A stretch of 60,248 nt of DNA, from assembly GCF_938015785.1 (NCBI RefSeq), contig NZ_CALLWC010000037.1:1-60248 (forward strand), in the 5' to 3' direction. Each line of letters starts with the position of its first letter. Within the stretch, counting starts at the first letter, position 1. The DNA comes from an uncultured Campylobacter sp. (GTDB lineage Bacteria; Campylobacterota; Campylobacteria; Campylobacterales; Campylobacteraceae). Both the position numbers and the translations under genes were made by a program. Shown here one piece after another: positions 48,742 through 58,190 of this stretch. The notes beneath the pieces were generated by a model. That model saw only the letters and a program-made list of their open reading frames with translations, searched no databases and was not told the origin of the DNA.

Positions 48742-50997
48742 ATGAAAAAAAGCGTTTTTTTACTCTTAGTAGGCGGGATTTCCGTGACGTGCGCCGCACA
48801 GATCAAATCCATTAAATTTGAAGGTCTTAGACATCTTTCTCCACAGGTCGCACAGCAAATTTCAGGACTTAAAGTAGGCGATGAGCTTAACGGCGAAAAC
48901 ACCAATGCTGCGATCTCGAAGCTATTTGAGCAGGGCTATTTCAGCGACGTTTATATCAGCGAACAAGGCGGCGCGGTCACTATCAACGTAACCGAAAAAC
49001 CGACCATCGCCAAGGTCGAGATCAAAAACGTAGTTACCAACGACCGCGATAAGATCAATGAGCTCATCGGCTTGCGTCCGGGTCAGGTTTACGATGAGGT
49101 GGCTGCTAAAAAAGCGGAGACCCGCATCAAGCAATACTACGAAGTCAAGGGCTTTTTTGACACCGTGGTGGAATTTTATCCAAAGCCGATCAACGACGAT
49201 AAATCGGTCATCTTGCTAACGATCGAGGTAAATCGCGGCGAAAATATCATCATCGATAAGGTAAATTTAGTAGGCGCGGACAAGCTAGACTATGACGATA
49301 TAGAGCCATCCGTTGCCAATAAAGAACGCGAGATGCTGGGCTGGATGTGGGGCTTTAACGATGGCAAGGTAAAAACCGCCGAGCTTCCTAACGACGCAAA
49401 TAGAATTCAAGAAGAATATTATAAAAAAGGCTACTTAGACGCGCAGGTTTCGGCGCCGCTACTTAATGCCGATATGGATAATTACACTGCTGATCTTACC
49501 TACTATATCAGCGAGGGCGAGCAATACACCGTAAGCTCTGTAGATATCGAGTATCCTGCAGATATAATCAAGATTGATAAAGAAAAAGTTTTGGACGATT
49601 TCAAGCTTCAAAAGGGCGATACAATGAATTCCGAGCGTTTGCGCCGCGATATGAATACACTAGAGACTTTAGTCGCGGATCAGGGATATGCCTATGTGCG
49701 TATCGTGCCTAAGACTAAGCAGGACAAAGAAGCTCGCACGGTCGCTATCACGTATCAAGTCATCCCTGAGGATAAAGTCTATATTAGAAACGTAACGATC
49801 TCGGGTAACGATAAGACCGAGGATAAGGTCATTCGCCGCGAGATGTATCTGACCGAGGGAAATTTATATAGCAAAACCGACTACAACGATTCATTAAATT
49901 CTTTAAAACGCACGGGGTATTTCGATGAGGTGGAGATTAAAGAAAACCGCGTTTCTGACGATCAGATCGATCTTGAAGTCGCAGTCAAAGAAGCTCCTAC
50001 AGGCTCTATCACGGGTGGTATCGGATATGGCAGCGAGGATGGAATTTTACTTAGCGGCGGTATCAGTGATCGTAACGTATTCGGCACCGGCCTTCACGGC
50101 GCATTTTCGGTCGAAAAGAGCGACGATCAGCTAAGTGGGCGTTTGAGTTTAACCAATCCTAGAGTGTTTGATTCTGAGTATAGCTTGGGCGGATCGATCT
50201 TTGCCAACGATTACGACTGGGACGACTACGATGAGAAATCTTACGGATTTTCAATCACGGGCGGTCGCAAGATCGGGCGCAATACCGATGTAAGCCTTAC
50301 ATATTATCTCGAAAAGAGCGAGATTAAGGGCTTAAACGAATATTACGCCAAAGCGGGCTATTTAGATGGCAAGAATTTAAAAAGCTCGATTATCCCGTCT
50401 ATTACATACAACAGCACCGATGATTATTACTTGCCAAGAAGCGGTATGATCGCAAGTGCTAGCTTGGAATACGCGGGTCTTGGCGGCGATATGGACTACA
50501 CCAAGGCGCGAGGATCGTTTAACTACTATTTTGGCTTGCGAGATTATATCGATCACGACATTATCTTTAGATACAAAGCTGCAACGGGCTATATGTGGGA
50601 AGGTAATAAAAAGATTCCTATCAATGAAAAACTATTCCTGGGCGGAATGAAAAGCATTAGAGGCTATGAAGGTCGCAGTATCCCGAAAAAAGAGATCTGC
50701 TTAAATGCAAATAATTGCCGCTATATCGAAACGGGCGGTATGCAGAGCTTCAATAACTCCTTTGAGCTAAGCTTTCCGGTAGTTGATAGGCTTAAAATGC
50801 GCTTTGTAACGTTTTTTGACTACGGAATGATCGGCGATCATGACTGGAACGAGGAGGAGCGCTACAGCACGGGTGCTGGTATCGAGTGGATGACGCCGAT
50901 GGGGCCTTTGCAGCTATACTTCGTCAAGCCACTTAATAAAAAACCGCACGACGATACAAATAGCTTCGAATTTAGCATCGGCGCTAGATTTAATTAA
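48742..50997 (+). CDS. bamA: Outer membrane protein assembly factor BamA, 751 aa
   Basis: Omp85 insertase for outer membrane beta-barrel proteins. A signal peptide (1-19, ending CAA) precedes five POTRA domains (about 20-390; the first starts IKSIKFEGLRHLSP). The C-terminal 16-strand barrel runs from about 400 to the end. The substrate loop motif VRGY/IRGYE appears as SIRGYEGRSIPKKE. The last residues FSIGARFN fit a barrel terminal strand. Length is normal. A GGTAAAATTTT stretch precedes the ATG, and a strong terminator follows. Confidence 0.95.
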   Translation: MKKSVFLLLVGGISVTCAAQIKSIKFEGLRHLSPQVAQQISGLKVGDELNGENTNAAISKLFEQGYFSDVYISEQGGAVTINVTEKPTIAKVEIKNVVTNDRDKINELIGLRPGQVYDEVAAKKAETRIKQYYEVKGFFDTVVEFYPKPINDDKSVILLTIEVNRGENIIIDKVNLVGADKLDYDDIEPSVANKEREMLGWMWGFNDGKVKTAELPNDANRIQEEYYKKGYLDAQVSAPLLNADMDNYTADLTYYISEGEQYTVSSVDIEYPADIIKIDKEKVLDDFKLQKGDTMNSERLRRDMNTLETLVADQGYAYVRIVPKTKQDKEARTVAITYQVIPEDKVYIRNVTISGNDKTEDKVIRREMYLTEGNLYSKTDYNDSLNSLKRTGYFDEVEIKENRVSDDQIDLEVAVKEAPTGSITGGIGYGSEDGILLSGGISDRNVFGTGLHGAFSVEKSDDQLSGRLSLTNPRVFDSEYSLGGSIFANDYDWDDYDEKSYGFSITGGRKIGRNTDVSLTYYLEKSEIKGLNEYYAKAGYLDGKNLKSSIIPSITYNSTDDYYLPRSGMIASASLEYAGLGGDMDYTKARGSFNYYFGLRDYIDHDIIFRYKAATGYMWEGNKKIPINEKLFLGGMKSIRGYEGRSIPKKEICLNANNCRYIETGGMQSFNNSFELSFPVVDRLKMRFVTFFDYGMIGDHDWNEEERYSTGAGIEWMTPMGPLQLYFVKPLNKKPHDDTNSFEFSIGARFN

Positions 50998-51561
50998 ACG
51001 CGACGACTTGCGAACGCTGTGGCGTGCGTAGAATTTTCTACCGCACGCCTTAAATTTAATGACGCTCGCGATTCTAGCCTTTCGTGTCGCGCTAATTTGT
51101 AGCCGAATTATTTTAGGCGGTTTGAGCTAAATTTTAATTGGAATTCCGCTCGGCTTAGGATGAAATTTAAACGCACAACTTGCTTTGAATTTTTTAGAAT
51201 TTTAGTTATCAAGATAGTTTAAAATTTCATTCGTATGTAAAATTTTAAGTACAAGAGTTCTAAAAAATCAATACAAGCCATTTGCATACTTTATTTAAAG
51301 AAATTCTAATATTGAAATTTAAAGATTACGATATAGACGATAAACGCCGCTTTATTGCGTGCGGAATTTCACTGCATAGGATTTAGCGCGCCACTGAATT
51401 TTAAAGCTCATAAATTTTGAGATTATAAAATTGCTAGAATTTAAAATCTGAAATTCGCCTCATAAATTGCTAGACATTTGCGTTAAATTTCGCCTCGCTT
51501 TACTGATAATTTAAGTTAAGCTTGTAAAATCGTGCTCTAAAATCATATCAAAGGCTCTTTT
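50998..51561. other. 564-base gap: bamA terminator then AAATTT-rich DNA
   Basis: Apart from the terminator at 51021-51049, only AT palindromes and scattered GC words are visible. No protein frame with a ribosome site was found. The last 60 bases carry an AT-rich promoter-like stretch before the peptidase ATG. Confidence 0.55.
51021..51049 (+). terminator. Rho-independent terminator after bamA
   Basis: GGCGTGCG pairs with CGCACGCC, with one bulged base, and TAG with CTA, around the loop AATTTT. TTAAATTT follows. It lies 24 bases after the bamA stop. Confidence 0.7.
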
Positions 51562-52941
51562 ATGCGTAGAAATGGCAATGGAACGAAGCTTAAAATTTTA
51601 ATATTTCTTATTATAATATGCGCTTTAGTTTATGGAATCTTTAGAATTTTTACCTCGCCGAAATTTGAAAAAAATCCTCCGCAAATTGCGCTGGAAAATG
51701 AAATTTATTGGAATTTAACCTCGCCTTTAAAGATTAAAATTTCAGACGATACCGGCATTAAGCTCGTTCGCGTTAACTTAAATGACGGAGCCAGCACGAT
51801 ACCACTACTAAATGAGGAGCTGAACGTTCCGCAAACGACGCTAGAGCTTGCCGTGCAATTTCCTAAAAATTTGATGCTTAATAAAGATAAAAACTACAAG
51901 CTCGAGGTTTTTGCAAACGACATTAGCTCGTGGAATTTTGCGCAAGGAAATAAGAGCGTAAAAACGGCAAATATAATAATAGACGACAAAAAGCCCGTCA
52001 TAAATATCATCAATCAATCTTATAAAATCACTAAAGGCGGTAGCGCCGTGGTTGTATTTTCGGCAAAAGACGAGCGCCTAAGCGAAGTCTATGTCAAAAC
52101 CAACTATGGCAAAATTTTTAAAGCGATTCCTTTTGTAAAAGAGGGCTATTATGCATCTCTCGTAGCGTGGCCTGCAAATTTAGAGGAATTTCGCGCAGAA
52201 GCGGTCGCCACTGATCGTGCAGGCAACGAAAGCATTTCGCAGATCAAATATTTTTATCAGGACAAAAAATATAAAGTCTCTACTATCAAGCTAAATCCGG
52301 GTTTTATTAACGGTAAGGTAAGCGATCTGGCTAGCCAATACGCGCAGAATTTTAACTCTATGAGCGATTTGGAGAAATTTAAGTTCGTAAACGAGACTCT
52401 GCGTAAGAAAAACGGAGATGATCTGCACGCTGCTACTAGCGCGGTGCACGAGGATAAAATAAATGGATTTGAGCTAAAGCCTTTTTATCCGCTTGCTAAA
52501 GGCGCAGCGGTAGCAAGCTTTGCCGATCATCGGGTATTTTTTATGAACGACGAACAAGTAAGCGAGTCATGGCATATGGGGCTCGATCTAGCAAGCGTTG
52601 CAAACGCCGATATCAAAGAGAGCAACTATGGCAAGGTGGTTTTCGCGCAGGAAAACGGAATTTTCGGATTAAATTTAGGAATTTACTACGGCTTCGGATT
52701 ATACGGCATATACGGACACTGCTCGGCGACGCAGTTAAGCGTCGGCAGCGACGTAAAGCCGGGCGATATTCTAGCACAGACGGGCTCAAGCGGCTTTGCT
52801 TTCGGAGATCATCTGCATTTTGGCATCGTAGTTCAGGGTGTGGACGTAAGACCCGAGGAGTGGATGGATCCTAAGTGGATGAAAGATAACATTACCGACG
52901 TCTTAGAATCGTCCAAAAAAGTAATAGAAAAAGGTAAGTAA
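51562..52941 (+). CDS. M23 family metallopeptidase, 459 aa
   Basis: Cell wall endopeptidase (LytM/M23 fold) in the periplasm. One N-terminal membrane helix (about 11-29) is followed by a long region with beta-domains (about 35-320) and the catalytic domain. The latter has zinc ligands in SWHMGLD (about 338) and DHLHFG (about 416-421). In Campylobacter, peptidases of this family shape peptidoglycan and cell curvature. This member heads the block lpxC-tsaB-thrB-ylxR-infB. The TTTTATG start lacks a strong ribosome site, having only AAAGGCTC upstream. Confidence 0.88.
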   Translation: MRRNGNGTKLKILIFLIIICALVYGIFRIFTSPKFEKNPPQIALENEIYWNLTSPLKIKISDDTGIKLVRVNLNDGASTIPLLNEELNVPQTTLELAVQFPKNLMLNKDKNYKLEVFANDISSWNFAQGNKSVKTANIIIDDKKPVINIINQSYKITKGGSAVVVFSAKDERLSEVYVKTNYGKIFKAIPFVKEGYYASLVAWPANLEEFRAEAVATDRAGNESISQIKYFYQDKKYKVSTIKLNPGFINGKVSDLASQYAQNFNSMSDLEKFKFVNETLRKKNGDDLHAATSAVHEDKINGFELKPFYPLAKGAAVASFADHRVFFMNDEQVSESWHMGLDLASVANADIKESNYGKVVFAQENGIFGLNLGIYYGFGLYGIYGHCSATQLSVGSDVKPGDILAQTGSSGFAFGDHLHFGIVVQGVDVRPEEWMDPKWMKDNITDVLESSKKVIEKGK

Positions 52942-52957
52942 ATTTTAAAATTTTCGC

Positions 52958-52963
52958 TATAAT
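52958..52963 (+). promoter_or_regulatory. -10 box TATAAT ahead of lpxC
   Basis: CGCTATAATGCGCG lies 29 bases before the lpxC ATG, just after the peptidase stop. It would give lpxC and downstream genes a separate promoter. Confidence 0.6.
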
Positions 52964-52991
52964 GCGCGGGTTAATGAAAACGAGGATAGAA

Positions 52992-53876
52992 ATGAGACAG
53001 ACAACGATAGCTAAGAAAGTCCATAACGTCGGCATCGGGCTGCACAAAGGTGAGCCTATCAGACTTACGTTAGAGCCTTTAGAGGCGGGCAGTGGAATCG
53101 TATTTTATAGAAGTGATCTTGGCATTAGTTTTAAAGCCGAGCCGAAAAACGTCATAAATACGCAGATGGCGACCGTCGTAGGAAATGAGAAGGGCTATAT
53201 ATCAACAATAGAGCATCTAATGAGCGCCATTAATGCCTATGGTATCGATAATATCCGTATCATCGTCGATGCTAATGAAATTCCTGTGATGGACGGAAGC
53301 TCCGCGAGCTTTTGTATGCTTTTGGACGAAGCGGGAGTAAGAGAGCTTGACGCAAATAAAAAAGCCCTTATCATCAAGCGAGCGGTGGAGGTTCGAGAGG
53401 GCGATAAGCTCGTGCGACTAAGCCCGAGCAAGAGCCCTAAATTTGATTATACGATTAAATTTAGCCATCCGCTCATCGGCACTCAGCACTATGTTTTTGA
53501 ATTTAGCAAGAAATCCTACGTTAAAGAAATTTCGCGCGCACGCACGTTTGGATTTTTGAAAGATGTGCAGGCGCTACGCTCCATGGGGCTAGCTCTAGGC
53601 GGCAGCTTAGAAAACGCCGTCGTAATCGATGAAAATAAAATTTTAAACCCCGAGGGTTTGCGCTTTGAAAACGAGTTCGTCCGCCATAAAATTTTAGACG
53701 CGATCGGCGATCTTGCGCTGGTGGGCGCTCCGATTTTGGGCGATTATACAGCGTTTGCGGGAAGCCACGATCTAAATCATAAACTAACTTTATCAGTTTT
53801 AGCCGATGCTAAAAATTTCGAGCTAGTAGATCTTACCGCCGAGGTTGTGCGCGAATATCAAAAAGTCTTTGCTTAA
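52992..53876 (+). CDS. lpxC: UDP-3-O-acyl-N-acetylglucosamine deacetylase LpxC, 294 aa
   Basis: Zinc enzyme for the first committed step of lipid A synthesis. Zinc ligands are His in STIEHLMSA and His and Asp in RHKILDAIGDLAL. MDGSSASF and the ARTFGF block are also family motifs. ATG 52992 (MRQTTIAKKVHNVGIGLH) is preferred to an upstream ATG, since the enzyme begins there and GAGGATAG is spaced for it. Length equals other Campylobacterota LpxC. Confidence 0.96.
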   Translation: MRQTTIAKKVHNVGIGLHKGEPIRLTLEPLEAGSGIVFYRSDLGISFKAEPKNVINTQMATVVGNEKGYISTIEHLMSAINAYGIDNIRIIVDANEIPVMDGSSASFCMLLDEAGVRELDANKKALIIKRAVEVREGDKLVRLSPSKSPKFDYTIKFSHPLIGTQHYVFEFSKKSYVKEISRARTFGFLKDVQALRSMGLALGGSLENAVVIDENKILNPEGLRFENEFVRHKILDAIGDLALVGAPILGDYTAFAGSHDLNHKLTLSVLADAKNFELVDLTAEVVREYQKVFA

Positions 53877-53900
53877 GGCTGCAAAATCAAAGAGGTTGAA

Positions 53901-54338
53901 ATTCTAATTGCCGCTCTTAGCGCTCCATGCCTGCTCGGTGTGTATGAAAACGGCGCTAAGATAGCGGAATTTACGAGCGCTGAAGGTGAAAAGGCTGATA
54001 AATTTCTGATCTGCAAATTTAGCGAAATTCTAAAAACTTATAAAATCAAAGAGCTTATCTACGCAAATACTCCCGGTAGCTTTATGGGCATGAAGGTAAG
54101 CTACGTAATATTGCGCACGCTTAGCATCGCTCTTGATGTGCCGCTGCGCGCGATCAGCGGCTTTGAGCTAAGCGGCTTCGGGCCGATCAGAGCAAATAAA
54201 AACTTCAGCTACGTTTATGAGCGCGGCGAAATCAGGATGAAAAAATGCACCCCCGCCGCGCTATCTTTGCCGCAGGATTTATCGGTTTTAAATAAAAGCG
54301 ATGATATACTTCCAAATTACATCATAGAAGCGGTTTAG
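53901..54338 (+). CDS. tsaB: tRNA threonylcarbamoyladenosine biosynthesis protein TsaB, about 145 aa, start uncertain
   Basis: Non-catalytic partner of TsaD in forming t6A37 of ANN-decoding tRNAs. ANTPGSFMGMKVSYVILRTLS is the TsaB signature (YANTPGSFTGxR). The first GTG in frame (53940) would drop the strand LIAALSAPCLLGVYENGAKI that other TsaB proteins need. Upstream there is no ATG, GTG or TTG in this frame. ATT at 53901 lies five bases after AGAGG and is a possible start. A TTG at 53896 would fit only with one added A. Coordinates use 53901. C-terminal half is short, as in Campylobacter. Confidence 0.75.
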   Translation: MLIAALSAPCLLGVYENGAKIAEFTSAEGEKADKFLICKFSEILKTYKIKELIYANTPGSFMGMKVSYVILRTLSIALDVPLRAISGFELSGFGPIRANKNFSYVYERGEIRMKKCTPAALSLPQDLSVLNKSDDILPNYIIEAV

Positions 54339-54346
54339 GAGAAAAT

Positions 54347-55228
54347 TTGATTATAAGAATTCCTGCGACGAGCGCAAATTTAGGCCCCGGTTTCGACGCG
54401 CTCGGCCTTAGCCTAGGGCTATTTAACGAAGTAGAGATTACCGAGCAGAAGTTTTTTTGCGTATCGCTTAGCGGCGAGGGCAGCGACAGAGCGTGGCTTA
54501 AGAAGGGCAACGCTTTTTTGAATATTTTCAATGAAATTTACAGAAAACTAGGTGGCGGGCAAGAGGCAAATTTTAAATTTGCTTTTCACAATAACATCCC
54601 GTTTTCGCGCGGGCTAGGCAGTAGCTCGGCCGTGATCGTAGGCGCCATCGCAAGCGCTTATAAAGTTTGCGGCTTTGAGATCGATCGCGCTAAAATTTTA
54701 AACACGGCGCTGGAATATGAAAATCACCCCGATAATATCGCACCCGCGACGCTCGGCGGCTTTGTTAGCAGCGTCGTGGACGGCAAGACGGTTCGCACGC
54801 AAAAATGCGAAATTTCGCAAGACCTGCAAGCCGTCGTCGTCATCCCCGATACTCCGATGTCTACAAGCGAATCTCGCGGCAAGCTTCCTAAGAGTTTTTC
54901 GATCAAAGATTGCGTTAGCAACCTCTCACACGCGGCGTTTCTGACCGCTTGCTTTATGCGGCGTGACTACGACAGCTTGCGCTACGCCTGTATCGATAAG
55001 ATGCATGAGCAGGTGCGTATGGGCGTGCTTCCGCAGCTTTTTAAGCTGCGCGAGATCGCCTATGATAACGGCGCGCTTATGAGCTCGCTCTCGGGCAGCG
55101 GCTCAAGCTTTTTAAATTTGGTTTATAAAAGCGACGCCGCAAAGCTTAAGGCCTGCCTTAGCGAAAATTTTAAAAACTTCCGCGTCGAAATTTTAGATAT
55201 CGACAACGGCGGCTTTAATATTGACTAA
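54347..55228 (+). CDS. thrB: Homoserine kinase, 293 aa
   Basis: GHMP kinase that phosphorylates homoserine in threonine synthesis. ATP-site motif PFSRGLGSSSAVIVGAI (about 86-102) and the N-terminal PATSANLGPGFDALGL are diagnostic, and the C-terminal LSGSGSSFLNL is the third GHMP motif. The start is TTG at 54347, behind TTAGGAG, eight bases after tsaB. Length is normal. No other threonine gene is nearby. Confidence 0.95.
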   Translation: MIIRIPATSANLGPGFDALGLSLGLFNEVEITEQKFFCVSLSGEGSDRAWLKKGNAFLNIFNEIYRKLGGGQEANFKFAFHNNIPFSRGLGSSSAVIVGAIASAYKVCGFEIDRAKILNTALEYENHPDNIAPATLGGFVSSVVDGKTVRTQKCEISQDLQAVVVIPDTPMSTSESRGKLPKSFSIKDCVSNLSHAAFLTACFMRRDYDSLRYACIDKMHEQVRMGVLPQLFKLREIAYDNGALMSSLSGSGSSFLNLVYKSDAAKLKACLSENFKNFRVEILDIDNGGFNID

Positions 55229-55249
55229 GAAAAATAAAGATATAATCGC

Positions 55250-55477
55250 ATGAGCGAACCGATTAGGATGTGCGTTATTTGCAGGGGACGCTTCGCCAAG
55301 CGCGAACTCCACGCCTTTTTGCAAAATTTTAAAAATATAAGCTCAAACAGACAATTTTATATTTGCGACGGTTGCATAAATCAAAAAGAGAAAATTTCAA
55401 AATATCTATCTAAATTTGCGTCTAGCGCAGATTTGGGACATATCAAGGAGAGGGTTTTAAATGGGTGTTCTGATTAA
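55250..55477 (+). CDS. YlxR family (RnpM-like) protein, 75 aa
   Basis: Short nucleic-acid-binding protein of the YlxR/DUF448 family, encoded next to infB in many bacteria. MCVICRGRFAKREL at the start and YICDGCINQKEKISKYL later give two Cys-x2-Cys pairs. In Firmicutes, YlxR/RnpM modulates RNase P; that is family knowledge. The ATG has no good ribosome site, and a TATAAT (55241-55246) stands only three bases ahead of it. It overlaps infB by 17 bases. Confidence 0.85.
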   Translation: MSEPIRMCVICRGRFAKRELHAFLQNFKNISSNRQFYICDGCINQKEKISKYLSKFASSADLGHIKERVLNGCSD

Positions 55478-58166
55478 AGATATCGCGGACGAGCTTGGAT
55501 ACGCAAGCAAAGAGATAATCGAAAAAGCGCAGGAGATGGGCTTTAAGAGGGTAAAAACCGCGTCGAATAAAGTAAGCGAGGAAGAAGCTGCCGCTATTTA
55601 CGATTATATCCAGACGGGAATTTTGCCGGGGAAAAAGTCAAAGCCCGCGAAGAAAAGCTCCGAAAAAGCGCAAGAGGACGAGAATAAGCCCGCTAAAAAA
55701 CAGAGCGAAACTAAAAAAACCGCTAAAAAAGAGAGCCCTAAAAAGGCGGAAAGCTTAAAAGCTTCCGAATCCAAAGAGCCCGCGCAGAGCGTTAAAGAAC
55801 CTAGCGATGAAAAAGCTCGGACGCAAGAGCCCGAGGCGAAAACCGAAAAATCTCAAAATCAAAAAGAAGAAATTTCCTCCGCCTCGCAGGATAAAGAGGA
55901 GAAGCAAAACGCCGCTTCAAAGCCCGCTCCGGTGCAGATAAACAGCGGCGATAGTATAGCTAGCGAGAGCTTGCAAAAGCGCCGCGGTCTAGTCATCGTC
56001 AAAAAGAAGAAAGAAGTTCAAACTCCGACGCAAGAAAGAATCGAGCCTAGGCGCGAAAAGATGAGCGCGAGCTTGGAGGCGATCTTTTCAAACGCCGAAC
56101 TAAATTTGAAAAAGAAAAAGATCGAAAAGAAAAAAGCCCCCGCCGCTAAAAAAGAGGATGCCCTTAAAATCGACATTATTCCAGATCACGAGATGGCCGA
56201 TATCGTCATTGAGGATGAAGACGTCGTGGTAATGCCCGATTTCACCGTCAAACCGATCCAGACCGAAAACCGCACCAAAAGTAAAAACCAACCTAATATT
56301 TATCGCGCCTCGCAGAATCAAATTTTCAGCAGTGAGGGCGGCATAAGTCGCGGCGGTCGCAAAAAGCATAAAAAAGCCCCTCGCGAGCAGGGTAGCGAAA
56401 TCGTAAGCTCTGTAAATATCCCAAAAGAGATCCGCGTCTATGAGTTTGCCGATAAGATCAAAAAGCAGCCTAGCGAGATCATCGGCAAGTTATTTGCGCT
56501 TGGAATGATGACGACGAAAAACGACTTTTTGGACGAGGACGCGATAGAAATTTTAGCAAGCGAATTCGGCATCGAGGTAAATATCATCGATGAGGCGCAG
56601 GAGTTTGATTACATCAAGGCCTACGAGGACAGCGAAGGCGAAGAAAATTTAATCGCTAGAGCGCCCGTCATCACCATTATGGGACACGTCGATCACGGCA
56701 AAACGAGTCTGCTTGATTACATCCGAAACTCTCGCGTAGCAAGCGGCGAAGCGGGCGGCATCACGCAGCACGTAGGCGCGTATATGGTCGAGAAAAACGG
56801 CAGAAAGATTACCTTTATAGACACTCCGGGTCACGAGGCCTTTACTTCGATGCGCGCGCGCGGAGCCGAGGTTACTGATATCGTAATCATCGTAGTGGCC
56901 GCAGACGACGGCGTTAAGCCTCAGACTAAGGAGGCTATAGCGCACGCCAAGGCGGCAAACGTGCCGATCATCATCGCGATAAATAAAATGGACAAGCCTA
57001 ATGCCAATCCCGATCTCGTAAAAACCGGGCTTGCAGAGCTTGACATCATGCCTACCGAGTGGGGCGGCAGCTACGAGTTCGTGCCGATCTCCGCAAAAAC
57101 GGGCGAGGGAATTGAAAATTTATTAGAGATCGTGCTTTTGCAAGCTGATCTTTTGGAGCTCAAAGCCGATCCTAGCAAGCAAGCTAAGGCAACCATCATC
57201 GAAAGCTCCCTTCAAAAAGGGCGCGGTGCTGTTGCCACCGTCATCGTGCAAAACGGCGCCCTACGCGTCGGAGACACCGTCGTAGCGGGCATCGCGTACG
57301 GCAAGGTGCGCGCGCTTAGCGACGATAAGGGCAGGGCGCTAAAGCAAATTTTACCGGGCGAATGCGGCGTCATCATAGGCCTTAGCGAGGTTCCGGGTGC
57401 GGGCGAGACGCTGATCGGCGTTTCAAGTGATAAAGAAGCGCGCGAGTACGCGAGCAAAATTTACGAGCATCAGCGCCAAAAAGAGCTTAGCAAATCGACC
57501 AAGGTCACCATCGACGAGCTAAGCGCCAAGATCGCCGAAGGCTCGCTAAAAAGCCTTCCGGTGATTGTCAAGGCCGACGTCGCGGGCTCGCTGGAAGCTA
57601 TCAAAGCAAGCCTTGAGAAGCTCCGCAACGACGAGGTCAAGGTCGATATCATCCACAGCGGTATCGGCGGTATCACGCAAAACGATATCGCCTTGGCAAG
57701 CGCTAGCGAAAACTGCGTGATCTTGGGCTTCAACGTCCGTCCTACAGGCGAGATCAAAGAGCTTGCCAAGGAGCGCGGCGCGCAGATTAAGACCTACAAC
57801 GTCATCTACAATCTCATCGACGATATCAAGGCGCTTTTGAGCGGCCTTATGAGCCCGATCATCAGCGAGGAGGCCTTGGGTCAAGCCGAGATCCGCCAGG
57901 TTATCAACGTGCCTAAGATCGGGCAGATCGCGGGCTGTATGGTTACCGACGGGCTCATAGCTCGCGGCGCAAAGATCCGCGTCATCAGAGAGGGCGTCAT
58001 CGTTTTCGAGGGCAACGTCAGCTCGCTCAAGCGCTTCAAAGACGACGCTAAGGAAGTCGCCAAAGGCTTCGAGTGCGGCGTAGGTATCGAGGGTTACGAC
58101 GATATGCGCGTGGGCGATTTTATCGAAAGCTACAAGCAAAAAGAGGAGCAGGCTACGATCGACTAA
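55461..58166 (+). CDS. infB: Translation initiation factor IF-2, 901 aa
   Basis: GTPase that places initiator tRNA on the ribosome. The N-terminal IF2_N helical domain (VLIKDIADELGYASKEII) is followed by a Lys/Glu/Ala-rich linker (about 50-300). A second IF2_N-like unit at about 320-385 comes next. G domain motifs are GHVDHGKT (about 410), DTPGHEAF and NKMD, followed by domains II-IV. Length and domain order are normal for Campylobacterota. ATG after AAGGAGAGGG. Overlaps ylxR. Confidence 0.97.
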   Translation: MGVLIKDIADELGYASKEIIEKAQEMGFKRVKTASNKVSEEEAAAIYDYIQTGILPGKKSKPAKKSSEKAQEDENKPAKKQSETKKTAKKESPKKAESLKASESKEPAQSVKEPSDEKARTQEPEAKTEKSQNQKEEISSASQDKEEKQNAASKPAPVQINSGDSIASESLQKRRGLVIVKKKKEVQTPTQERIEPRREKMSASLEAIFSNAELNLKKKKIEKKKAPAAKKEDALKIDIIPDHEMADIVIEDEDVVVMPDFTVKPIQTENRTKSKNQPNIYRASQNQIFSSEGGISRGGRKKHKKAPREQGSEIVSSVNIPKEIRVYEFADKIKKQPSEIIGKLFALGMMTTKNDFLDEDAIEILASEFGIEVNIIDEAQEFDYIKAYEDSEGEENLIARAPVITIMGHVDHGKTSLLDYIRNSRVASGEAGGITQHVGAYMVEKNGRKITFIDTPGHEAFTSMRARGAEVTDIVIIVVAADDGVKPQTKEAIAHAKAANVPIIIAINKMDKPNANPDLVKTGLAELDIMPTEWGGSYEFVPISAKTGEGIENLLEIVLLQADLLELKADPSKQAKATIIESSLQKGRGAVATVIVQNGALRVGDTVVAGIAYGKVRALSDDKGRALKQILPGECGVIIGLSEVPGAGETLIGVSSDKEAREYASKIYEHQRQKELSKSTKVTIDELSAKIAEGSLKSLPVIVKADVAGSLEAIKASLEKLRNDEVKVDIIHSGIGGITQNDIALASASENCVILGFNVRPTGEIKELAKERGAQIKTYNVIYNLIDDIKALLSGLMSPIISEEALGQAEIRQVINVPKIGQIAGCMVTDGLIARGAKIRVIREGVIVFEGNVSSLKRFKDDAKEVAKGFECGVGIEGYDDMRVGDFIESYKQKEEQATID

Positions 58167-58190
58167 TGCTCGCGGAATTCCGCGCGGGCA
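58167..58190 (+). terminator. Hairpin directly after infB
   Basis: TGCTCGCG at 58167 pairs with CGCGGGCA ending at 58190 (one T-G pair), around a GAATTC loop. TTCGCTTTGTTTG follows. It begins at the base after the infB stop and should separate infB from rbfA. Confidence 0.55.
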
